A DNA stretch of 64,000 nucleotides from Seriola aureovittata (lineage: Eukaryota > Chordata > Actinopteri > Carangiformes > Carangidae), in the NCBI RefSeq assembly GCF_021018895.1, contig NC_079386.1, positions 1,240,001 to 1,304,000 of the forward strand, given 5' to 3'. Both the position numbers and the translations under genes were made by a program. Shown one piece after another: positions 25,001 through 35,500 of this stretch (position 1 is its first letter; each line of letters begins with the position of its first letter). The notes beneath the pieces are model-generated. The model was not told where the DNA came from, ran no database searches, and worked only from the letters and a program-made list of their open reading frames with translations.

Positions 25001-26915
25001 GCGACAGTGTAGCTTGGTCAAACCTCAGGGATCAGTAGTCGCTGCACTCACATCCCAGGTGTATGACGCTCTCAAATTGGATGACTAGACTGAAAACAAG
25101 CAGGACTCTGGTGGCCAAGTCTCAGGGCCAGGAAAACAAAATAGTCCAACTGGGAATAGTTATCTAAAAGTTTTCCTAAGCTTTCGAGGTAAATTAGATC
25201 TTTCAAACCACGGACTGAAGAGAAATTTAGTCCCCATAGATCAGTACTGGCTATGTGTATCTAAGACAGCAACGCTTGTAGGAGAAGAGCGTCCACCCAT
25301 CTCCTGCCTGCTCCTAGATTATTCTGCTTATATCGTATAGGTTTCCTCTGAGCTCCATTTCTAGAAACAGCCTTCTTTTAAAATGTACTTTAAAGAAGTC
25401 TCCAGTGAAGGGGAGCAGGTGTATTCTCGTGGATTTGAACCATTCTCAGGGGAAACCCATCGGTACCAGGGGAAAATCCTGAAATCCTAAATCCTAAAGC
25501 TGGGGTGAATATTTGTGGGTTGCCTGGACTGCATCTCCCCTCATGTTAGCTTCATCCTCTTGGACCCCGAGCTTTCCGTTGGTGTAAAAATGTGCTGGTG
25601 AGCAGAGTTTCATCTCTGGATTACATGTGCAGACTCTCTCTCCAGGTGTAGACAGGGTCAGTGAAGAAGATGAGGTTGTTGTTCTTCCTTTCGTCTTTTT
25701 GCTGGGTGTAGTCACTGAAGAGGACGTCTTGGATTTCACAGTGTTTCTCCCAAGCTGTTCCCACCTCTACATTTAGCAGAGTACTCAATCCCCCCGAGCT
25801 CTGCTCCGAGAAGCTGTGTTGTGCTTAGCTGCCTGCTGCCCTGTGTCCATGGCGACCACTTGTTTACTTCAAGTGGAGTTAGGTTAACTGTGTACTTTGT
25901 TAGCTTCTCTAGCTCACACACGCTGGCTGTCAGGCCCTCTACTTCTGCAACCCCCCCCCCCTTCGTGTTCCTGTCTGGTATGTGTTTAATTGCAGGAGTG
26001 GAGACAGGTGTGCATGAGGTCAGGCTACCAGCTGATCATCATCATCATCATCATCATCTTCCTGCTCTGCCATAAATACCTGGTTCCACCTGACAGTGTG
26101 TAGAGAAAGAGACACTTCATATCTGATCTGTTATATACATTACTAATGTAATAAAATTGTATATGAAACACACTGCCTCTGTTCACTTTCATTATTTACA
26201 TATATATATATATATATATGTTATATAATAAGTTGTTATATGTTTTGTTATTGTAATGTGGGGATATATTTGTACCTATAAGCTCAGAGAGGCAGCGCTG
26301 TTGTTAAACTGTCCAGCAAATCATGTGTCTGTTCACCTTCAACTTCTCAGACAATCAAAATTTTATTCCACTTCAGAGATCAAATCTTCTTCCAAAGGGA
26401 ATTTTATCAAAAGCGACAGACAACAGCGCCACCAGTAAATTCCCAAAGGGCTCACATTTTTCTATCGGGACGACACCTGGAAGTACGGTCCCCACATCTC
26501 CAAAAATGCCAGAGTAAATTTCCAAACGGCTTATTTAGAAACTGACGACATATTTGAAGCTTTGATGGTCACTGTCTCACCCCAAAAACATCAAAACTCA
26601 AAAACTGGCTCAGAATCTCTGCCATTGCTGCTGTTTGCAAAATTGTCAGAAGTTGTCACAAGTCACATCCTGATATTTGATCAACGCAGCAAAATTCCAA
26701 TTTTGAGTTTAGAACAGTAGTTGAGCTGCGACTGATGACGTCTCACAAGTCTGCAAGAGCAGGAGCACAGAGAAGAACACAGATGGAGAAACGGCTATTG
26801 TTGTTTTTGCTTTTTTGCTAATTCCTGTCTCTGTCTTTCTACAGCGCCACTCAGTTTGACTCCTGTCACTCTCTCCCTCCCTGGACTCACTCTGCCTGGC
26901 TGCCCCCTTCCACAA
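25000..26915. other. Intergenic; ATC and AT microsatellites
   Basis: (ATC)n lies at 26034-26057, (AT)n at 26199-26219 and a C run at 25951-25962. No gene is seen. Confidence 0.5.
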
Positions 26916-26919
26916 AACC

Positions 26920-27640
26920 ATGACCCCCCTGCTGCCGGCACCAGCCTCTGCCCTGACCCCCCTGCTCCCAGCACCAGCCTCTGCCCTGACCCCCCTGCTG
27001 CCAGCACCAGCCTCTGCCCTGACCCCCCTGCTCCCAGCACCAGCCTCTGCCCTGACCCCCCTGCTCCCAGCACCAGCCTCTGCCCTGACCCCCCTGCTCC
27101 CAGCACCAGCCTCTGCCCTGACCCCCCTGCTCCCAGCACCAGCCTCTGCCCTGACCCCCCTGCTCCCAGCACCAGCCTCTGCCCTAACCCCCCTGCTCCC
27201 AGCACCAGCCTCTGCCCTGACCCCCCTGCTCCCAGCACCAGCCTCTGCCCTGACCCCCCTGCTCCCAGCACCAGCCTCTGCCCTGACCCCCCTGCTCCCA
27301 GCACCAGCCTCTGCCCTGACCCCCCTGCTCCCAGCACCAGCCTCTGCCCTGACCCCCCTGCTCCCAGCACCAGCCTCTGCCCTGACCCCCCTGCTCCCAG
27401 CACCAGCCTCTGCCCTGACCCCCCTGCTCCCAGCACCAGCCTCTGCCCTGACCCCCCTGCTGCCGGCACCAGCCTCTGCCCTGACCCCCCTGCTCCCAGC
27501 ACCAGCCTCTGCCCTGACCCCCCTGCTGCCAGCACCAGCCTCTGCCCTGACCCCCCTGCTGCCGGCACCAGCCTCTGCCCTGACCCCCCTGCTCCCAGCA
27601 CCAGCCTCTGCCCTGACCCCCCCTGCTGCCAGCCCCTGTA
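26920..27640. repeat. 33-bp GC-rich minisatellite, about 21 copies
   Basis: The unit contains CTGACCCCCCTGCT followed by CCCAGCACCAGCCTCTGCC and repeats head to tail about 21 times with little divergence. Because 33 is divisible by three and the unit has no stop in most frames, both strands show long open frames, for example (TPLLPAPASAL)n on plus. Three main variants differ in the segment after TGCT or TGCTG: CCCAGC (commonest), GCCAGC and GCCGGC. The minority variants sit at the two ends while the centre is homogeneous; one unit near 27184 has CTAACC. There is no start context, splice context or flanking domain to suggest translation. Confidence 0.95.
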
Positions 27641-27644
27641 GGCC

Positions 27645-29775
27645 TGTACACAGTTCACCAGAAACATTCATTTTACCACCAAGGATCCTTTAAATGTTTC
27701 CATAGTCTTCTGTTATCTTCTGTAGTGCAGTTTCTCTTCTGAATGTTGGTCACAGTGTCAGGGAGGAGTTGTTTTTAATTTAAAGATGATCTTTCCTCTG
27801 CAGGTTTTTAATGCTTCTTCGTCAGAGTCCTTTCTGAAGATTATTTGAAGGTTATCTTGCAAAATGTCCCACTTTTTTTTACATGTCATCACTCATATTA
27901 GAATGTAGAATATCTGTGGAGCGGGTTCTCAGGCAAAAAAAAGGCGTTTGAATCAACTAAAGTGCAAGCTGATGTAAACAAAGAGGTGTACGCATTTTAA
28001 TAAAAAATATCTCATTGGTCCAAAATATCAACGCCTTCAATGTAAAAACGAACAAGCTGGTTCAATTTAGAATGGGGGGGGGGGGGGGGGGGGGGGGGGA
28101 TTGACTAAAAGTGATACCAACAATGTGCAAACCTAAGTCCTCGTGGGGACAACACAGAAAGACTAATAAAACCAATAAACTGATATCTTGAGTTGGACAA
28201 ACATGAAAATAAAAGTTGATTAAACTAAGAGGAAGAAGAATCAATTTATAATTAATAGTTGTGCAAACATAATGAAAGTCGACTTAACTAAGCATTGTTA
28301 AGCGCAGTTTTCCTGTGACTTTCGCAGGCCTTTCTCCCTTTACCACCGGCCTTGAGCGTCCACTAAAAAGTGTGGTGAGTGTTAGTCGGAATTGAGGGTA
28401 CAGTGTAAACATTACCGGTGTTACTATGCAGTAACGTCAGTAGGTGTCAGTATCGCCACGTGAGCAGTGTATGTTCAGGGAGCGTCACGGGGAAGTTTAT
28501 TGTTTATGTATGGTATATTGGTATTTTATTATTGTTTAGCATGAGTCAGACAATGAGAATCTCTGTGGACGAGATGGAAGCAGATAGCGTTGTGTAGAGC
28601 TTGTGGATCTAAAGTGGTATTATTGCACTTTTTGAATGGGTGCAAAGAGTAATTATAGTGGGAAGGCTTCCCTTTTGTTCTTCAATTAACCGATGCCTTG
28701 ATATTAACTTAAGTGTATACATGTGTATACAAGCTTATGGTTTTTATTCTACAGGAAAATTTCATTTGACTCTATCAGCATGAGGGTATCATGATGAGAA
28801 AACTAATCTCTGACTGTTGATTTATTTCATCACTACACTTGTTTTACTCATTACTAGAATATTAATGTAGCTGCAAAAGAAGGGATGCAGTATAAATGTG
28901 TGTGGGTTAATCATACATCTTCTTTCATGTATATAACCACCACTCCTGTCCTGCCCTTTCTCTCTCCATTGTGTATACCTGCATTATTCCACTTTGGTCT
29001 ACTGTTTAGATGGGTTTATATAAAATTCAGTGGAGCAGAGAAAAAAAAAAAGATCCATTCTTCCACATTTTATCTTGTATCTAATTAGATTTTTTCCCCC
29101 CATTCTCCATCTTTCCATGCTCATTTCCATTTCATAGGGAGGAAGACTGACAGATACGAATCTTTCTCTGCCTGCTTAGCATTTGAATCACACATCAGCT
29201 TCTTTAAACGCTCTGCTGGCCTTTCACCCCTTCCTGCCTGAATTTCCTGCTCGTTTCCTTGTCGATTTATTTTTTCTTTTTGTCTCTCTTGGTGTTCTTT
29301 CTTATTGTCTTATTTTTCTCTCGATTCTCTCTGGAGTTCTTGATTTGCATAAGTTTGCAAGCACTCAAAGCTGTTTCACATTAATAGAATTTTTTTGGCC
29401 AGCAGAAACACAGCATGTGACGTACGATATTATCACTTTATAACGTGGTTTTGGTGGATGTAATGGGTGTTATATAAATAAAAGTTACCTGAAGATGGTT
29501 CCCACTCTTTTCTAGAGACCATTTTCCAGGATATTTTCAGTGTTGATCTAGCTGCTATGACAGACAGGGATCAGGCCATTCACGAATATGTTCCTCTCCT
29601 TGAAAATGTGCAGTCAATGGCTATGACACATCTATGAAATAATCTCTTCCATGCTTAGAAATTATGACTTTATTATAGAATAATGCAAATACGCCTGCAA
29701 ATGTGTGTTCACCTTGTTAGTAGAATCAAGTTACGGTGATTGGTTTAGGCAACTCTCACCTCAACAGTTGTCAAT
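27645..29775. other. Intergenic with G26 homopolymer
   Basis: Apart from the poly(G) at 28074-28099, no recognisable feature was found. Confidence 0.45.
28074..28099. repeat. Poly(G) tract, 26 bp
   Basis: Uninterrupted G run; potentially G-quadruplex forming and prone to assembly length error. Confidence 0.95.
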
Positions 29776-29779
29776 GCTG

Positions 29780-30962
29780 CCGATAACAGCCCAGACCTGG
29801 ACCACCCAAACGCAGACACACAGACAGGCTGGTGCAGTGAGATCGCAGGGAGGTTGAATGTGGAATCCTAGTGGGCCTCAATTCTGGACACGGCTGCCAG
29901 GAGTTGTGGCCAAACGGTCGCCGGTGCCAGTCGTGGCGGCAACAGGAGAACCCGCTGTTGGACACCGGTGTTGAGGGAAACCGTTAAGCTGAAGAAGGCT
30001 TTTTGGGCCTGGCTAGCACGGGGAACTACCTTCGGGCCAAAGCGGCTGCGGTGGTCGTGGATGCTAAAACCTGGGTGTGGCAGGAGTTCAGGGAGGCCAT
30101 GGAAAAAGAACTTTCAGTTGGCCTCAAGGAGGTTCTGGCAACCCACCCTGCATCTCAGAGGGAGAAGCAGGGCTTACACCAGGCTGTTTTCAGCAGGGGG
30201 GGAGAACAGCTACCTCTGGGGATATCGTCGGCCGGAGGAGGGACCACTTTGAAGAACTCCTGAACCCAACCAACATGTCCTCTGAGGAGGAGGCAGAGTC
30301 TGATGATTCAGGGGAAACCTTGCCCATATCCTTGGCAGAGGTCACTGAGGTAGTCAAGAAGCTCCCCAGCAGCAAGGCACCAGGAATGGATGAGATTCGG
30401 ACAGAGATGTTGAAGGTGTCTGGACATTGTATGGCTGTCTTGTTGACCCTCTTCTTCAATGTCACATGGAGGTTGAGGACAGTGCCTGTAGACTGGCAGA
30501 ATGGTGTGGTGGTTCTCATATATAAAAAAGGGGAGTGGAGGGTGTGCTCGAATTATCAGGTTATCACACTGCTCACCCTCCTGGGGAAAGCTTATGCCAA
30601 GGTTCCGGAAAGGAGGCTTTGAAGAGGAGCAATCTATCCTGGCTGTGGAACAGTGGACCAACTCTTGGCTAGGGACAATTCTGGCTTTCTATCCTAAAGT
30701 ATTAGTAAGGACTTGTCCCTACCATCCATATGCAAACCTATGCCCTTTCTCATGAGCTTTGAGTAGTGACTGAAAGAATGAAATTCTGGATAGAAGCGGC
30801 TGAAATGAGTTTCCTCTGCAGGGTAAGATGGGATCAGCCTTACAGAGAGTGTGAGGTGCTCTGGCATCTGGAGGCTCCCTCCAGATGCCAGAGTGGAGTA
30901 GAGCCACTGCTCCTTCACATTGAGGGGAGCCAGTTGAGGTGGTTGGGGCATCTGGCAGGATG
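29780..30962 (+). pseudogene. Rex3-type (RTE clade) non-LTR retrotransposon, internally deleted
   Basis: Plus-strand translation gives the linker and start of the reverse transcriptase: P-S-S-K-A-P-G-M-D-E-I-R-T-E-M-L (about 30365-30410), V-D-W-Q-N-G-V-V-V (about 30488-30515), Y-K-K-G, then C-S-N-Y-Q-V-I-T-L-L and L-G-K-A-Y (to about 30600). ACTGGCAGAATGGTGTGGTG resembles the conserved Rex3 block often used to detect this family. At about 30660-30740 the sequence jumps to the C-terminal part (CATGAGCTTTG, then I-E-A-A-E-M-S-F-L-C-R-V, G-V-E-P-L-L-L-H-I-E, S-Q-L-R-W-L-G-H-L). The catalytic YADD region is therefore missing, over 1 kb lost by comparison with a full element. Frameshifts are present. 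The 3' end stops at about 30962. Confidence 0.8.
30859..30893. repeat. Perfect 16-bp inverted repeat (3-nt loop)
   Basis: CTCTGGCATCTGGAGG and its exact reverse complement CCTCCAGATGCCAGAG flank a CTC loop. It lies inside the Rex3 remnant, where intact elements have no such palindrome, so it arose after insertion. Confidence 0.95.
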
Positions 30963-31023
30963 TACTGTATACCCATCTATCTACTTTATAAGACACCCAC
31001 TGTTTCACTGGAAGATATCATAC

Positions 31024-31025
<2 letters not shown>

Positions 31026-31062
<37 letters not shown>
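31026..31062. repeat. (GT)n microsatellite
   Basis: About 18 uninterrupted GT units directly downstream of the Rex3 remnant. Confidence 0.95.
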
Positions 31063-31064
<2 letters not shown>

Positions 31065-31390
31065 ACATGCACTGTGGGGCTGTCACACTGAGAGGAAACC
31101 AATGTCTGCTTCACTTTGGACGTTAACTGTTGTAATATCAACACAGCCTGCACTGACATGGACGCTCCCAGGGAAAAATAACCACTAAAATCAACCTTCT
31201 GGCAAACTTCATCACTATCATGGGCGATAATGAGGCAGCAAAGTAAACTTTAACAATACTGCCATCAGGTGACCGAAGCAAAATCATCTAACAACACTGC
31301 ATCTTGTTTTTGGCTCATATCTCAACTACATACCTGTGAAGTTTCGTAACTGTATCTTGCAGGTTATGATGCTGGCGCAGTGACAAAATC

Positions 31391-31392
<2 letters not shown>

Positions 31393-31440
<48 letters not shown>
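31393..31440. repeat. (CA)n microsatellite
   Basis: About 24 uninterrupted units. Confidence 0.95.
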
Positions 31441-31443
<3 letters not shown>

Positions 31444-31689
31444 TACAGGAAGAAGCTGTCAAACAGCCAACAATGATGAAATACTAAGATCATTAAAACT
31501 GTGTTTAGAAAATGATGGAGCTTATTCACTTACTTAATTGGAGACTTCACTAATATACTTAATTACTTCGCAGACTTGCTGAAGACTCGCATCCACCACG
31601 CTACAACAGTATGTGCAGAATCAACAAGGCTTCTTGTCTTTTATTGTTTAATAGAATTCCCATTAGCTGTTACAGTGTTTCTCAGACAT

Positions 31690-31880
31690 TCACTCTCCTC
31701 TCAGTCCTGGTTCCACCAACTCTTTAGCCACTAAATGCTCCACAATGTTCACCACCTGGTTTCTAACTGTCTGCTGCTTGCTGCTGAGCAGGGATTATCA
31801 AAGACTGTTTTCACAGAAAACCATAGAAGAGATGAGACTACACCAAAACATCAAAAATGCAGGCCCTAAAACAATGAGCT
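31690..31880 (-). repeat. Fish interspersed repeat, inverted copy of the 22660-23040 family
   Basis: The reverse complement reads GAACATTGTGGAGCATTTAG and TGGCTAAAGAGTTGG, matching the copy near 22755-22795. AACAATGAGCTAAAAGAGGC (about 31871) also resembles the end of that family. Confidence 0.6.
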
Positions 31881-32084
31881 AAAAGAGGCCAACATTTAAA
31901 TGATTTCTGGTGTTCCCCCCTCTCTGCTGAAAGTGTAAACAGGCCACTATACTCTAACATGTTGGCTTCAACAACTTCATGAAGCCATTATATATAGCAT
32001 GTGCTTTCAGCTTGTTTCACTGCTCTCATGTGGCCAAAAATCAATGATTGCAGCTGTAATTGTATTTTTTTTTTTTTTTTACAC

Positions 32085-32418
32085 TAGGGCTGCACAATTA
32101 ATCGAAATATAATTGAGATTGCAATATGGCAAGTGCAATATCCAAATCGCAGGAGCTGCAAAAATAAAATCGCAAGAGCCACAATCTCTTTGATCGAGGT
32201 AAAATGTGTAACGACATTGTTGTGCGTTGTTAGTACCACAAGTGTTGTGGTGCGACAGACATAAAGCAGCATGTTGGTTTGGTACAAGACCAACAAAAGT
32301 CCCTTTAAATCAAAAATTCTGTATACATGAAATGCAAAAAGAACCAACTGATAATGCATTTCGCAATGTCTGTCAAAATAATAATAATTTTTTTTTTTTT
32401 GCATAATGTGCAGCCCTA
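32085..32418. mobile_element. hAT-like MITE with TAGGGCTGCACA terminal inverted repeats
   Basis: The left end TAGGGCTGCACAATTAATCG and the right end, whose reverse complement is TAGGGCTGCACATTATGC, are near-perfect inverted repeats about 330 bp apart. The interior is AT-rich and non-coding, with the ATCG/TGCAATATG-type interior typical of fish non-autonomous hAT elements. A clear 8-bp target duplication is not visible. It lies just beyond the zcchc4 3' end. Confidence 0.8.
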
Positions 32419-32429
32419 TTCTTTTTAAC

Positions 32430-32435
32430 TTTAAT
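32430..32435 (-). terminator. Possible zcchc4 poly(A) signal (ATTAAA)
   Basis: The minus strand reads ATTAAA about 140 nt after the stop codon, the nearest common hexamer variant seen. It lies just before the hAT-like MITE. Position inferred only. Confidence 0.35.
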
Positions 32436-32573
32436 TCAAACATGTCTGCTACAAAGAGGATGTTTAGAGTGAAAATAAAAATACTATTATCTCCATGTCA
32501 CAGACTATCAGCTCCTTTCAGAACTCATAGCTTCTGAATGCATAGCTGACAAGACACTGCATGACTCCTGAGG

Positions 32574-35500
32574 TCAAACAGACTGAGCAGCCATCTTCTT
32601 CGCTCTGCGCGCTGCTCCAGACTTCTTTTTAGCTTTAGGCTTGTAGAGGGGATGATGGGATGGATTTTTGCCTCTACTCTTGGCGTTAGACCGATAACTG
32701 GAGGGCAAAACACACAGACACAAAGGAACAGGTTAAGACGTGCAAATGTTTCATGTTTTACATAGAGATGGACAAAACCGGTTTATCCCTCAACTGTTCC
32801 TATTCACCTGCTCATCCTGTGGGAGTCTTTAAGAGGGCAGGCTTTGTGTTTGTGCTTCAGGCTGCCACAGGTGAAACAACCCTCCTTTCCTTGGCCCTGG
32901 CCACATGGGTGGTCTGGGAGGGCACAGCGACCACAGGTTTGACAGTGCTTCCACGCTTAGAGGGAAAAAAGTAAATATGCACACATTAATACGAGACAAA
33001 AGGTAAAGTCGTGATGTGAGGACTTTTCTTTATCTTGACATGTGGTAACCATGAATCAATGTGCATCTTTCGTATAAATTTACATACATGGTTTCACACA
33101 TTTTTCGCATGTTGAGCAGTGGTTCCATTCACGACCATCCTGAAGACACAAAGAAATGTTGAAGCCCACAGTATGTGTACATTTAACAGCCCGCCTGTGA
33201 TTGAGTAAGCAACATACGTATGTAAACATGGTGTTATACCTTGGACGGACAGACGTTGCATTTAGCACAGTGCTTGTTGAGGCCCGAGACGTATCTCTGA
33301 CATACAGAGCAAAACCTGCGGAAGAAGGAAAGATACAGATTATATGAAGTGCACAGTCCTGAGGGCTCAGTATCCAACCTCCAAACTGACGTGTTGTATT
33401 CATACCACTGATATCCAGTGTCAAAATCAAGCTGTCAGTGCTCTGTGGTGCACACTGTTTCTATCAAACCTCAAACAATTCTTGTTGGCATTTCTGTACT
33501 GATATTCCTTGTTACGCATCAGTTGACTTTTACAATACACTGGTGCTCAATCAGGCTCCTGCTTAGAGCTGACAGGACAGAGTGAGTGTGGATACCTGTA
33601 GCCCTCCTCTCCGGGCAGGACAACATCTCTGGGGCAGATGTTAGTGAACAGTCTGACAGGAGACTGCTTCCTGCCCGTCTTCCCATGTTTATACAGAGGG
33701 TGGTTGTCATAGTCCACCTGGTTAGAAACAAAACCAAATATTGACTTTATTGTTTATAGTCCACAGAGACCAAATCTGGAGTTACTAATCACAGCTAGAG
33801 TCATGCTGTTGTCTGGATCTCTGGCATGAGTCTCTGTGCTGCAGCTCCCTCAGCTTCTTCTCAGTCATGAGAAGAAGCTGATGTTCTGCCAGTTTACCTG
33901 GTAGTCCAGCATGCTGAGTGAGGGGAGGCACTCCAGGATGCGGGGCTCAAAGAAATAAGGGAAGATCCATATCATGGGCATGTCAGCGTTACTGCTGTCT
34001 GCACACATAAACACATGGATGTTAGTATAAAAACTGGATTTGAGTTGAAGTTCAATTCTAATCTGTCACAGAAATAATCTTCATCAGTTGGTTGTCATGG
34101 AATCTAATGTGTAGCACCAATCAACTGGGCCAGTTCCGCTGGCTCACTTGTGAGCAGCAGCTAAAAAATTCAAGAAGACCCCCCCCCCCCCAGTTACTGT
34201 TATCAAGCTGGCAGATTTATCAATCAAAACACTGATATTTTAAAAAATGGGCCACTGATTTCAGGCAGACGTGGACGAGAGCAGCTTTTCATTTCCAGCT
34301 GATCAGCACTGATGTTGATGCTAAAACGACGGCTGTCATCAGCAGCTCTTACCTGCTGTAGCCTGCTAGCTAAACATTAACGCAGCAAGCTGGTTGAAAA
34401 CTTATTTCTGAGCTCAACATTTAATATCTTCACTTTCCAGCTAGCAATAAAAGAAGCAGCATTTGAATTTGATGGCTATATAAACGATCTCATGCTAACC
34501 AACCCATGTGTTATGATGCAAAAAGGACTGAGGCTAGAGTACTGTAAGAGTACTGGCATTCAGGATGGACTCCACTGCAGTGGATGTGTCAGTCCTGAAC
34601 AGGGCTTTAATTCTCATTACCTGTAACCTCTTTGTAGAAATGTAGTTGGCTAATTATGCTAACTCCTGGCTTTACAAAGAAGTCTAGATTACTACAAGTT
34701 AGCAAGACCTGCTAATGTTTGGAGCTTATTCTGCTCTTGTATTTTAGATTTTGGAACCCCTATAAATGATAAAGACTCTTGGTATAAATTGGGAAACTGC
34801 TTCTGGTCCACCCACACAGTCATGTCTTCTTACCTTTGTTCCTATTTGTTGCAGTTTGTTTTATCATATTATATATTGTCTGTATAGTATTTGTACTTTT
34901 AATGTCCTGTTGCATTATCGTTATGTGTTTTTAATCATTCCTAAGGTGTGACAATAATTCCCTCTTGTGGGACAAAGAGATCTGACCTGAACAGAGCTGA
35001 ATAAAACACAGAGTTAATTGTTATTGAAAGAAAAAAAATATGACAGATATAGAGCGGATGAAACTTCAGACACTGACCAGAGCTCTGCAGCTTCCTCCAT
35101 GTCTGTGAGATCAGAGAGAAAGTGTTGGCCAGAGGCTTCACCAGACCACCGAATGGAGGGTCAGCCACCATCACCACCTTCTCCCCGTCACACTCTCTGA
35201 GGAAGGACTGCAGGACTGCACTGGAGGCCTGTCAAGAGACAAAGCCTCATTATACAGGACTGAAAATGGAAAACATGGAAATGAAGTGTTTTAACTCCTA
35301 CCTCTCCGCCAAAAAAGTGATGGTTGAACATGTTGTAGTGACAGAACTCATCCTGGCTGTAGAACTGGGCATATCTGAAACAGAGGGTAATTTGTTTTCA
35401 GCATTAAATACTAACAGATTGTCTTCTGTTCTGTTTCCTCTAAGTATTAATATCAGGCTGAAAAACCACAGCAAGTCTGAACTTATCTGTACATGCACAT

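Noticed and set aside
26709..27693. Long open frames of 150-320 codons on both strands
   Set aside because: All are made by the 33-bp minisatellite, whose length is a multiple of three; there is no domain, start or splice support.
30190..30661. Minus-strand open frames over the Rex3 remnant
   Set aside because: They are antisense shadows of the plus-strand reverse transcriptase.
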